NCBI GenBank assembly: GCA_963082975.1
Contig: OY720347.1
Location: 13,870,225-13,934,224 of the forward strand
Source: Labia minor
Taxonomy: Eukaryota > Arthropoda > Insecta > Dermaptera > Spongiphoridae
Length of the DNA stretch: 64,000 nt
Direction of reading: 5' to 3'
A program made the position numbers and the translations under genes. The notes under the pieces were generated by a model. The model had not been told where the DNA came from. It was given only the letters and a program-made list of their open reading frames with translations, and ran no database searches. This document shows, one piece after another, positions 34,599-45,399 of the stretch; position 1 is the first letter of the stretch; the number at the start of each line of letters is the position of its first letter.

Positions 34599-36523
34599 TA
34601 TCTTATTATACTAGCAAAAATTGTATATATATATTTCTAATTTTTAATTATTAAACCATTCGAAGAGTTTTTTTGAAATTCATACCATAGATAATATTTA
34701 TAAAGAAAAATCAATCTATATTGGTTTCAGTCTCGGATAAAATCATCTTTATTAGTTCTCTAGCTGGGGAGTCAACCCAGTCTCCGGGATCAAAATTGGG
34801 GAATAACTACTTGATAAAAAGTAGCGCCTCCGATCAAGAAATCAAGGTAAAGGTTGAGAGGACCCGTTCTACTGATCATAGGACACCTCATTGATATAAC
34901 AGACTTGATAGGCGTTGTCCTTGTGTAGGTCGTACAAAAGTCAAAGGTTTTTTTTTATATTATTTGGTATTCAATTTTATAATTTTCTTTGGAAATTATA
35001 TCTCTAATCTAATAATAAAAAATACCATTAAATACATTACAATCTAAAATTGTACGATTGTAAAGAAATTAAAAACCGATATTATCTAACCAATTTTTTA
35101 AAAAAATAAAGATTGTAAAGAAATTAAAAACGGATATTATCTAACCAATTTTTAAAAAAAATAAAAGAACAAATTCAAAAAATTATGATAGAATCAACAT
35201 ACATAACACTAAGTTATAGCTCAACATCCATATTTAAATATTCTGGGATTCAGTAGATAAACCAACAAGATTTATGCTCCAATGTTAGGTACAAGGCAAA
35301 AAATATTTAAATGCTCTGTCAGGTTTAACAAGCATATAAGTATAGAATATAATATGAGAGAATCTGTGACTTTACAGTTCTTATACTTCTGAGAAAAGAC
35401 CTGACACAAGCAAAACAAACAAAATGGTTGAAGTCTCCAATAAGAAAATATTCAAGAGGATGACAAAAAAGACCTTAGTGACTAAAGTGAGGCAAGATAG
35501 AAAATATTACAGCCGAAAGTTGGAGGAGGAAGTACTAGATTGATTTTTTATTGACTATATTGATGCTTCATTGATGTAAAGTGGCTCAACCGATCAATCA
35601 ATTTTAGCAAAATAGTTACTGTAACATTCAAAGGAGAGTCACTTCTAATAGATCTTATCGGAGAAATAAGTGCCTGATTCTTACCGGTCAAAAACCCTCC
35701 TCCGGCCTTGAAAAGAAGATTCCCTCAAGTACAACTTCGAGAGATTATTTAACTCATGAATTTACTACTAGTTGACTCTACAAACTTTATACCACCTTAG
35801 AATCAATAAATGTATTGTTAACATATTAACTTTATTAAATTCAATTTTATTCATAATATATACATTTGAGAGGGAGAGGGAAGTCTCTCTAGCAACCATT
35901 CCTTCCTATTGAATCCATTCTATCCTATCAATTCCATTTCTTGTTGGTTTACCTCAACCATTGGGATTATTTTTCCATTTAGTTTTCTTCAATCCCTCTT
36001 TTAACATTCGTCCGTATATGTTTAACCATCAAAAATAAATTTTATATATTAATGTTTATTATTTAATTTAATAAAATTAATAAATAATAAATTTGTAATA
36101 TTTATAAAGAATATAACACTAATGAACTGGAAAATTCTTGAATGTTACAAACATTTTATTATTATGATATCTTGAGCCATTTTCAATCAATTCCTATCTC
36201 CTAATTTTTTATATTAATTTTCATATATTTTTCCTGCAATTCTCCTCTATTCTTCTTCCTCTTCCACCCTACCATTCACTTAATTGGACGTTTTCCAATT
36301 GATTTTTCAAGTAAAAAGTAAAATATATTTCTCCCCCTCACTCTTTCGTGCCATTTCTCTCGTTTAAAAGAATCTTTAATTATAAAATTTGTTTATTAAT
36401 ATATTAATATTAATTAAAATTCTGAAAATTAAATATAAATTAAAATATTTAATTCCTTTTAAAATTATTTTTTATTTATTTTTTTCAATGTAGTTCTTAT
36501 AAAAAAACAATTATCAACATACA
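34451..36523. repeat. Spacer with a TA run and a 56-bp tandem duplication
   Basis: A TA microsatellite lies at 34568-34598. Positions about 35054-35165 contain two copies of a unit of about 56 bp that includes GATTGTAAAGAAATTAAAAA. Stretches 34740-34940 and 35400-35760 are less AT-rich and read briefly open (MVEVSNKKIFKRMTKKTLVT) with stops; they may be decayed transposon coding sequence. No gene is supported. Confidence 0.45.
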
Positions 36524-36630
36524 CAGTGGCGTATATGTTTGGGGGGCAGGGGGTCCGAAAAAAATTTTGGACAAAATAAATTATTTATCTGCCCCCTCCT
36601 GCCCCCCCCCCCCCCGGCCCGACGCCACTG
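36524..36630. mobile_element. Tiny hAT-like MITE, 107 bp
   Basis: CAGTGGCGT at the left and ACGCCACTG at the right form the TIR, with a perfect 8-bp duplication AACATACA on both sides (36516-36523, 36631-36638). The interior has a G-rich left half and a C14 run in the right half that can pair. The minus frame 36514-36708 spans it and is not a gene. A relative begins at about 63931. Confidence 0.85.
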
Positions 36631-36639
36631 AACATACAT

Positions 36640-37088
36640 ATGAGAATTATAAAGTATATAACATTTCAACTCATAGTTTTTAATAATTATATGAATACTA
36701 TATAACAATATTAAATCTAATCTAAACAGTTTTTTAACTACCTAAATAAATTAAAAAATATTATTTAATAAAATGTATATAATGGCAAACTAAATTTAAA
36801 ATATAAAATACATATATATGATCTAAATTTATTAATTGGTAATTTAAGAAATATTAATTAAATTATTATTGTTTTTATGTGTTCTTTATAAAAGATTTTA
36901 GTAACATTATGTTTTAAAATGGACTTAAATCCTATTGGATAAAAAACTTAGAATTTTTATTATAAACAGGAGAGGAGAAATTTACTTTCCTCCTGGCTCG
37001 GCATTATAAGATTATTAGGTTACAACCATTTTTATGAGTTTATACCACAGACCATCTAAATGATTTATACAAATATTTTTAAAATTTA
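36640..37088. other. Intergenic DNA, nothing recognised
   Basis: AT-rich without supported features. Confidence 0.6.
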
Positions 37089-37499
37089 TTTAAGGTGAAT
37101 GTACCAGTAGTTGACACTATAATAACATATTTATAAGAAAAATTTGTTATTTTCTATCTTTTATAAGATAACAATTTGAGTTTTGTCGATATGATTCATT
37201 GGCTAATAATGAGGAATTTTCCTATAAACCAATTCAATTTTCTATTTTGTTTTTATTTTTTTTAACATTAGATCTAAAAGCATCAGTAGTTGACACCCCT
37301 AAAATTCAAATGATCCAGTAGTTAACAGAAACGGTACTAAAAATTAAAATTAATTTTTTTATCTTTGATTTATTTATTTAATAAACAACATAAATATATA
37401 AAATACAACTTAAATGTAAAATTATGTTAGCAGATTATACCACAGTGATTCACAAAATTTCATAATACTATAAACTTTTTGAACATTTTCGATTATTTT

Positions 37500-37578
37500 T
37501 TAAAATTTTTTCAATTTGTCACTAAAAAAAAGGTAAAACGTTTGTCCCGGTTTGGTGTTTTCGAAATATGGTCATTAA
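37500..37578 (+). mobile_element. Element C fragment (copy 6)
   Basis: CGTTTGTCCCGGTTTGGTGT TTTCGAAATATGGTCA is the right part of element C; the last bases CCCTA are lost and the left part is missing. Confidence 0.65.
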
Positions 37579-37739
37579 GGGGTAATTAAGGGAGCGGCGG
37601 AAACAATCCGCTGTATTATGGGAGCCGTATACCGAAAAAGTTTGGGAACGTCTGGATTATACTATCTGGATTAAATAAAGGGTTGTTTTTCCTTTTTCTT
37701 TCGTTAATTGCTAGCTTGCTCTTGATTTTTTTTTTAATT

Positions 37740-37900
37740 TTTCTTCCTGCTTCTATCTTGCCAGAGATAGTACATATTGCGATCACGAAAATTTTCGATG
37801 TCGAGATTTTGATGTTTTTATGGGTTTTGAAGGTCCCTGAGTCATTTTCACTAAGGTTGAGGAAAAATGACTGTGTGTGTGTGTATGTGTGATCAGATAT
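37740..37900 (-). mobile_element. Element B fragment
   Basis: On the minus strand this matches the 3' end of element B: the CACACACACA tract, GAAAATGACTCAGGGACCTT, ATCAAAATCTCGACATCG and the end ACTATCTCTGGCAAGATA. The + frame 37683-37892 arises from it and is not a gene. Confidence 0.75.
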
Positions 37901-38079
37901 ATAAGTCTTATTATCTGATATTAAATGTACAAGTTCGAACTACTAGTACACTGTCAACTACTGGTACCTTTACCTTAATATATTTTTTTTAATTTTGTTA
38001 ATTTTTTTAATAGAAAAAAAATATTTCATTTCATTTGAGCAAATTTAAATGTGATTTAAAATATATGGACCCCAAAGAT

Positions 38080-38264
38080 TAGAATGACCATATTTCGAAA
38101 ACACCAAACCGGGACAAACGGTTTACCTTTTTTTTTTAGAACCAAATTGAAAAAAAAGTCGGAAATGTCCTAAATGTTTAAAAACCGGGACAATAGACTG
38201 TCCCAAAGACATTTTTCGGGACGCCAGGACAGAGCACCTAAAAACGGGACGTTTGGTCACCCTA
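38080..38264 (-). mobile_element. Element C (hAT-like MITE), copy 7
   Basis: Bounded by TAGAATGACCATATTTCG and TTTGGTCACCCTA with a perfect 8-bp duplication CCAAAGAT (38072-38079, 38265-38272). It keeps GGGACAATAGACTGTCCC and TTCGGGACGCCAGGACAGAG. Confidence 0.85.
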
Positions 38265-38272
38265 CCAAAGAT

Positions 38273-39300
38273 ATATAAGAAATTTCATTGTCCTATAAGA
38301 TTTTAAAAATTCATGTGTGTTTTATATATAAAAACTAAAAATCTTTAAAGACAAAGTGTAATAATGTGTATTATTGTATTTATAAGAGCCCCGAAGAGCT
38401 CAAGGACGTCGACTTTGTGTCCAGGCCAATCATCAAAGGAGAAATTTCTCTCCCTTCAAACGTCATATTATGAGCTCATTAATAAATAATCTTTTTAAAA
38501 AACAAAACGACAATGTTTTTGTAATTGCGTCAGATTGAAAATGCATCCTAAAATCAATAATGATATACTTAAGTTGGAGTTGAAAAAATAACATAGAACA
38601 AAAATGGAGTTACGTTTCCACTAATTAGATCCACTTAATCACTATTTGATTCATTTAAACTACTGAGGACTTTTCAATAAAGACAAAAGACAAAAGACAA
38701 AAGATTTCATCAAAATCGGTCCCATCATTTTCCAAATTCAAAATCATAGAATTTTATGAAACTCAATCTTACAAGGGAAAGCAATGAATAAAGAAAAGAA
38801 GAAACGAAAACGCTATCAAGCCTCTCTGACTGAAAAATAAACACTATTCTTACGATATTGTATATTAAGAGAAATAAAATAAAAATGTGAATTGTCTTAA
38901 GTGTGTTATATATTAAATTTAATTTTATAGAAATATTATATAAAGTCCTCTCTGAATTGATTATCTTTCCACTTGAAACGAAATTAAATTTCTATTTACA
39001 ACTGTTTTAATTGATATATTGATTCTTATTTAATCATCTTATTATCTATAAAATGAGATTTTAAAAATATCTAGATTGTAGTTTAATTGTAAAATATTTT
39101 CTCAGAATATGAAAACAAAATTTATACATACACCTATATATACACTTCTTTACAAAACTTTACTTACTTATGTACCTTTTTAATTCTAATTCTACAAATT
39201 GATGTAATTTAAATTTAAAATATTTTATTTAAAACTTTAAAATTAAAAAACAAACATTTTAATCAAACTCAAGAAAATCTCTTTATGATATAATATATAT
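38273..39300. other. Intergenic DNA, short AAAGACA repeat
   Basis: A short tandem of AAAGACA units lies at about 38680-38705. Otherwise AT-rich with no gene seen. Confidence 0.5.
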
Positions 39301-39303
39301 ATA

Positions 39304-40165
39304 CTGAATTGTTCAATAAGTTCGAGGAACGGAAATGAAGAAACCAATTTTTATTTGAAAAAATGACTAAATTTTTCAGCGTAGTTTCCCTCGACTTCAA
39401 AACACTTATTCAAACGGTCTTTTAATTTATAGTTCCCGTGACTGTATTAGTTATTTGGCAAAATACCCCTCCACATCAGTTATTACCTCTTCATTTGAAG
39501 AAAATCGTTTTCCTTAGAGATATTTTTGAGGCGTGGGAAGAGCCAAAAGTCGGAGGGAGCTAAATCTGGCGAATAGGCTGTATGTTGCAACAATTCGTAC
39601 TTCAATTCAGTTATTTTAGCAATGGTTTTTTGAGCTGTGTGCGCAGGTGTGTTATCTTGGTGGAAAATGATTTTCTTCTTCTGTAATTCGGATCTTCTTT
39701 CACGAATTTTTTCCTCTAATTGATTCAAAAGGTTACAATAATAATCAGAATTGATTGTTTTGCCAGTTTGGAAGTAATCTATAAACAACATTCCTTTTGC
39801 AACCCAAAAAACTGATGCTAACACCTTCTTGGCTGATTTTTGTTCACGAACTCGTTTCGGCACCGAAGAGCCGGATTCACACTACTCCTTAGCCTCCTCT
39901 TTTGATTCAGGATCATGATGGTAGATCCATGGCTCATCTATTATGAAAAATCGACGGATATAGTCGCTTTTATTCTTCTTATATGCTCTAAATCGAATGT
40001 GTTTTTGCTCCATCATTAGAGAATGCGGCACCCATTTTGCATATAGTTTTTTGAAACCCAAATTAACACTCAAAATATTGCTCACTGTGCCCAATGAAAT
40101 GCCTAAATACTCTGTTAAATCTTATAGGTCTAATATTGACGAATAGATATACAAATAGAACAACC
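39304..40165 (-). mobile_element. Mariner M2 copy b, longest coding remnant
   Basis: On the minus strand two frames (40094 to 39882, 39863 to 39483) cover most of the catalytic region of a mariner transposase. IIDEPWIYHHDPE holds the first Asp, FHQDNTPAHTAQ the second and SPDLAPSDFWLFP the third, with 34 residues between the last two, so all three acidic residues remain. A TAG stop falls after SKEEAKE, and the N-terminal DNA-binding region is missing. The left TIR has GTTCAATAAGTTCG and the right TIR is degraded to CAACC followed by TA. Not active as it stands. Confidence 0.88.
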
Positions 40166-40169
40166 TAGT

Positions 40170-40866
40170 ATATATATACATTAAGAAAGATTAATCAGAA
40201 ACGTCCTGCATGTAAATAATCTTTAAGTATATAATATTAAAAATTCTTTAGTAACTGTGTACTACATTTAAAGCTTGCGATATATATATATATATTTTAA
40301 GAAATTATAATTAAAGATTTTTTTTTATATTTTTAATAGCATTTTAATTGGATGAATTAGTAAGGCATAATTTCATAGGTGTACTATAATACACCTTGGC
40401 AACTAACTCAACTTTAAGTGTTGTTTCAAGGTTACTTGATTAAGTTACAAAATGCCTCTACTTAGTGTTAATATCTTTTTATTTATTGTTATTTAATGAC
40501 AAACTTAATCAAAATATACATCATCATATCTTTTAATAAATTCCTTTATAAAAAGTATTAATGATTAATCTTAATACAACTTGTCTCATTTATTTATAAT
40601 TATTCTAATATACAAATGTATATTTTATAAGTATTATTCAAAGATGTTCTATTCACAAATAAGAAAAGAAATAAACAGATATTATGAATACATAAAAACA
40701 TTGAACTAATTAGAAAATAAATGAAATAGCAATAATAATAATTTAATTTATTTAGTACAAAAATACATTAACATAATAAATATGATCTAAAAATTTACAT
40801 TAAAGAAGTTAAAGAAAAATTGTTCTTGAAATTTATTGTTTTTTTTTCGTTAATTATATTATATTA
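40170..40866. other. Intergenic DNA, nothing recognised
   Basis: AT-rich, no supported feature. Confidence 0.6.
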
Positions 40867-41684
40867 CTAGCTGCTCCGAGCGCCTTCGGCGCTCTCCACA
40901 CCTAGACGGGGGCTCCGCCCCCTGTACCCCCCCGAGTGTCCCTATATATTCTGAGCTATAACCATCTAACTCCTACCCTGTCCCATCTCTATAGTTTTTT
41001 ATATATGTTTATTTATGCAGAAAAAATTAATTGACATAATTATTAATTTAATAAAATAAAATTTAATAATAAAATTTAATTTAATAAAATAAAATTATTT
41101 AATAAAATTTAATTTAATAAAATAAAATTATTTAATAAAATTTAATTTAATAAAATAAAATTATTTAATAAAATTTAATTTAATAAAATAAAATTATTTA
41201 ATAAAATTTAATTTAATAAAATAAAATTATTTAATAAAATTATTTAATAAAATTTAATTTAATAAAATAAAATTATTTAATAAAATATTAAAATAATAAA
41301 AATTAATAAATTTGTAAAAAAAATATATAATACTTAAAGAAAAAAATGTGCCTTTGCGAGTTTCGAACTGAGGGTGCAAAGTTATAAAATAACGCCCTAG
41401 GCCGCCCACCTACGAACAATTCCTGTTTGCAAGTTCCCTATTAGAATTTATCTAGATGTCATATTATCGCCACCAGCGCCTCTATGAGCTAGTATGGTAA
41501 CTAAACTATTTTTAATTAATTAGCATTTCCTGGACACACCTTACCAATTAGCGGTTTTCTAAAGGAAGTCTGACATGCCCTGAGACCTACTGAATATACA
41601 TAAAAAATTTCATAAGAATCGGTCAAGCCGTTTCGGAGGGGTATGATTTCAAAGTTTTGTGACACGAGAATTTTATATATAAGA
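40867..41684 (-). mobile_element. Non-autonomous Helitron, 818 bp
   Basis: On the minus strand it begins TCTTATATATAAAATTCTCG after host A and ends with the hairpin GAGCGCCGAAGGCGCTC, then GGAGCAGCTAG before host T. The 5' continuation (TGTCACAAAAC, CTCCGAAACGGCTTGACCGA) is a sequence I associate with insect Helitron 5' regions. No Rep/helicase is present. Inside are a tRNA-like A/B-box segment (about 41345-41400) and a 33-bp AT-rich tandem repeat (about 41040-41290). Confidence 0.8.
41040..41290. repeat. 33-bp AT-rich minisatellite
   Basis: About six to seven copies of a 33-bp unit containing TTATTTAATAAAATTTAATT, each nearly identical, lie within the Helitron. The homogeneity suggests recent expansion. 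Confidence 0.8.
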
Positions 41685-41689
41685 TTTAT

Positions 41690-42311
41690 TGCTGATTTTA
41701 GGGAATATATTTATTATATAAAACGGTATCTAACTTTTCACCACATTCAATTCTAATGAATTTATTATTTTTTTTTTTTAATATTTTATAATATATAATT
41801 ATAATTTATTTAAAAAAATATACATTATTTTATTTGAAACATTCACATTCACATTTATAGAAATAAAAATAAAATATTTACTTTAATTTTTACTTGACAT
41901 TTTTAAAAATGAAATTGAATGATAATTATAAATAATAAATCCATTTTAAATAATGGAAAGAAAGCAAGGAAAATAACATCTGTAATTTGACAAATAATCA
42001 GGGCGGTTTCTCAAACTCTGCTGGTAAAGAATAAGCCCAGAAGTGATTTTAGAAAGCCGTTACCTTATGAATGTTTTTAAAAAGTATTTGAAATGTACCT
42101 ATATTATTTTTTTTATTAGATTATAATTAGAAAATAATCTGTAATTAAATAAGATTTAGTTAAAATTATTATAATTCCAGGTTGAGAATTAAAAAAATAA
42201 ATTCATATAAAAATCAAAATCATTTTTAATACATTTCAAATACATAATTTTAAATGTTTTATCTATATAATACAAAATGGGTAGTGTAATTGTAATGTAA
42301 GTTATTTTAAT
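41690..42311. other. Intergenic DNA, nothing recognised
   Basis: AT-rich without supported features; a brief complex patch at 41998-42060 has no recognised identity. Confidence 0.55.
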
Positions 42312-42315
42312 ATAT

Positions 42316-42844
42316 TGTAGCATCCAACAGGATAAACAGGAAGGGAAAAATAAAATAAAATATTTAAATGCTTATTCTAAATTTATTATACACTGGTTAA
42401 CACTCTGGCTTCAATAAAATTATATGAAATATCAATTGATGTTATTTAATATTAATCACTATTATTTCTACGAATATTGTTTTAAGTGTCCAGCTAGCAC
42501 TGAATTGTGTATTGAAGAGTGTATTGTTTCACTTAACTGTGCCGCCGAGTGGGTGTGATGGAAGATGTCTCGGTGATTTCTTGAGATCGGAAGACCTTCT
42601 CGATTAGCTTGGATTCACCCTGGCTTATGGACTCTGAAGTAGGATAATCTTTTGTAGAAGGCTCACGGTACAGAGATCTTGTTAAGGGATGTTTCAATAA
42701 TTATCTGTGTACACTGTCTTTCACTCTGGCCTTCTGGCCTTTTATTTGGGTGCAAAACAATAGACCCCTTACCCATTCCTTCTAGGCCATTCCCAGAACT
42801 AGTTAAGGTGTTTGTAGGGGGGGACAGAGAACTTTCTGTCTACA
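42316..42844. mobile_element. Solo LTR, 529 bp
   Basis: The ends TGTAG and CTACA are perfect short inverted repeats of the TG...CA type, flanked by ATAT on both sides (42312-42315, 42845-42848), matching the 4-bp duplication of gypsy-like integrases. The interior is less AT-rich than its surroundings and contains AATAAA hexamers on both strands. No internal retrotransposon genes are adjacent, so this is the product of LTR-LTR recombination. Orientation is uncertain. Confidence 0.7.
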
Positions 42845-42884
42845 ATATGTAATGTAATTTTGTGCAGATTTTTCTACAATTTAT

Positions 42885-42960
42885 TACAAGCCTGGCCAAT
42901 CCGCGGCCCACCGTGAAAAATTGTGCGGCCCGCCAGATAACTTTATATTTCTTTTGTAGC
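42885..42960. mobile_element. hAT-like MITE end fragment
   Basis: CCTGGCCAATCCGCGGCCCA followed by GTGCGGCCCGCCAGA is a GC-rich subterminal repeat typical of hAT-like MITEs. The other end is not found. Confidence 0.45.
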
Positions 42961-43193
42961 TTTCATTTCTGGTCTGTATATTCAAAAACAGAGAAAATAA
43001 TTGAAATAATTATAATTAATTAATTTTTTTTAATTTAAAATATGTTCTACAATTTTTAAACTACATATATGATTCCATAAAAAGGAAGAAATAATAGTAA
43101 TTAATAGAGAATATATTTTTTTATTTTAAATTGTTATTATTATTGTTTTTATTTAAAAAAGTATCCGAAAAATAATAATTAAAAGCATTAAAC

Positions 43194-43537
43194 CAGCGGT
43201 TTCCAACCTGTGGGCGCGCCTCCCTTGGGGGAGGTATTAGAACCAATTTCAAGTGCCCTCGAAGGCAATTCAATTGCCCGCAAACTTTTGAAAATTTTTT
43301 TCAATAATTTTGTGGCCAAACTTTTGAACATTTTCGATTTTTTTCAATTTTTTTCAGTATGGTTCTTAAAAAAAAGGTCAGATGATTTTGCGATGCTCTG
43401 AACCATGGTCCACCCCTGTTGTTATATTATTTCAGAAATGTGCCCGATTATTGAAAAAGGAAATTAGATTATTACAAAAATTAAGGGGGCGCAAGAAATA
43501 TTTTTAGAAAAAGAGGGGCGCCGGTACAGAAAGGTTG
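43194..43537. mobile_element. hAT-like MITE, 344 bp, complete
   Basis: Starts CAGCGGTTTCCAACCTGTGG and ends GGTACAGAAAGGTTG, with a perfect 8-bp duplication CATTAAAC (43186-43193, 43538-43545). The interior holds GGTTCTTAAAAAAAAGGTCA and ATGATTTTGCGATGCTCTGA as at 25330. The + frame 43210-43401 lies inside and is not a gene. Confidence 0.85.
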
Positions 43538-43545
43538 CATTAAAC

Positions 43546-44233
43546 ATTAAGAATCAAGAAAGTATTAAAAGTAAAACTATTTTTAATACATTTTTGCACG
43601 TTTCCCATTGCTCAAAGAGGCTCATGCAGTCTTTTGGGTTGGCCAAGGCTGATTTATTATATCATGTAAAACAGGGATAATAGAGAGATTTAGTGATTAA
43701 TATATATATATAACTCAGCACATATTGCATTTAGTTTCAAAAGTTAATTTCATGAAAGGTGTATCTTAGATTTTTTTTCAATATTCAAAAGATAATCATT
43801 TTCAGAGAAATAATTTATTTATTTTTTTTTTAATAAAAAATTATTATTTATTCTCTTTCATTTTCCTTGAAAATATTTGTTTCTATTATAATTAGATGAG
43901 TAACAATCTTTATCAATTAAACTATCAACTAAAATTGAGTTTTAATTGTTTTTAAGGGAATACCACAAATAATTATTTATACATTCAATAATTAACAAAC
44001 TGTAAAAATGGTTTATTTTGAATGTATATTATAATGATCCTCGTATATGAATGAACAAATTTCAATTGCAAATTATGTTCACCTTCCATTATATAAATTG
44101 TTTATACAAACATCAAGCTAATCAAACTGTCATTCTTATTGAGCCAGTTTAGATAATCAAATTACGCGAAGCACGGCATTGCTTAGCTATTCTCAGTATA
44201 TCTATATTGTGATTACGTACAATTACGGACACG
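43546..44233. other. Intergenic DNA, nothing recognised
   Basis: AT-rich, no supported feature. Confidence 0.55.
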
Positions 44234-44550
44234 ATATCGAAAGCTAAGTATCGATTCTTAGTATCAGTTAGGTATCGAAAAGCTAAGTATCGATTCTTCG
44301 ATAGTATCGAACTCAAAAGTATCGATACTCCAAAGTATCGGTATCGGAAAAAAGCTTAGTCCAGAAAACGTATGACCTTTTTTTTAGAACCAAATTGAAA
44401 TAAGTACGCTGCTAGGTACCATTCGTTACTTTTTTTCGATACCATAGGTATGGGTATCGATGCTGTACTAGTATCGGAAGTTAAAGTATCGATTACAAGA
44501 ATCGATGGTATCGGAAGCAAAGTATCGATACTCCGATAGTATCGAAGTAT
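44234..44550. repeat. TATCGATA-rich block
   Basis: About a dozen TATCGA motifs occur, many as AGTATCGATACT or AAGTATCGATT. A left group (44234-44345) and a right group (44440-44545) flank a central CCTTTTTTTTAGAACCAAAT core. The arrangement resembles a MITE with long subterminal TATCGATA repeats. TATCGATA is also the DRE motif bound by DREF in Drosophila. Confidence 0.6.
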
Positions 44551-44552
44551 GT

Positions 44553-44615
44553 TATTGAAATTTATTTATTTCCAATCGTCGGTCGGTTCTGTACCTGGCC
44601 ACAGCTCATTTTTAT
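44553..44615 (+). mobile_element. Element A 3' end fragment
   Basis: TTTATTTCCAATCGTCGGTC followed by GGTTCTGTACCTGGCCACAG matches the right end of element A at 28800-28840. Confidence 0.75.
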
Positions 44616-45399
44616 ATTTTTAGCTTTATATTTATCAAGAACCTATATGAAATTAATTCTCCTCGTTTAAATTATATATTTAAAAAACTAAACATTTAAA
44701 AAATATATTTACTAATATATCTATTTTATTATCATCAAATATTATTTATCAATTAAATTATTTATTAGAGATAACTTAATAATTTTGAGAGCGCCTAATT
44801 AATAGGCAACCAGTACAGCTTTAGTCTTAATTTGCTATTAGTTAGATAAATAAAGGTATCAAATTAAATTTCAAACGGAACACATTTTATATAGTTATAA
44901 TGGTTTTTTATATGTATGATATAAATATAATGTAATCTAATTTTTTCTTTTATATAAAAATGAATATATATATATTAAAATGTTATTCAATTATAGTTTA
45001 TTTTTACATTTTAAGTCAGTAATTTTCAAAATAAAATATAATATTACATTTATATATGAATTAATGTAATTCAATAATAAATGTAGATAATATTAAAGAA
45101 AATTTAATTAAGAATTTATTATTATGTATATTAGTCATATTTAATTTTTATATATTTAATTTTATTTTATAATAATTTATTATTGGTGATATATATATAT
45201 ATATATATATTTGATTTCAATCAAACAATCAAAGGAAACCCAGTCAATAATATCTCTTATATGAAATAATAAAAGAAAAAAATTATTAATATACTCAAAG
45301 GAAAACAGTCAACAATATTCCTTATATTAAATAATAAAAGAAAAAAATTATTAATGCATTAATAGCGATTTGAATTATAAATTTAATTTATAATTGAAA
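44616..45399. repeat. AT-rich spacer with a tandem duplication
   Basis: Positions about 45230-45360 hold two copies of a unit of about 65 bp (AAAGGAAACCCAGTCAATAA and AAAGGAAAACAGTCAACAAT, then AATAATAAAAGAAAAAAATT in both). A TA run is at 45187-45210. This is the 5' flank of the zinc-finger gene. Confidence 0.6.

Larger units (their letters stand above)
37093..37974. mobile_element. TTAA-flanked TIR element, 882 bp
   Basis: TTAA lies at both edges (37089-37092 and 37975-37978). After TTAA the left end is GGTGAATGTACCAGTAGTTG and the right end, read inward, is GGTAAAGGTACCAGTAGTTG, each followed by ACA. Two further CAGTAGTTGACA-like motifs sit at about 37284 and 37317 as subterminal repeats. 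Fragments of elements C (37500-37578) and B (37740-37900) are nested inside. No transposase is visible. TTAA duplication is typical of piggyBac-type insertion, but the ends are not the usual CCC type. Confidence 0.7.

Noticed and set aside
37683..37892. Hydrophobic 69-codon + strand frame resembling a signal peptide
   Set aside because: Its second half is antisense element B including the CA tract, so it is not a gene.
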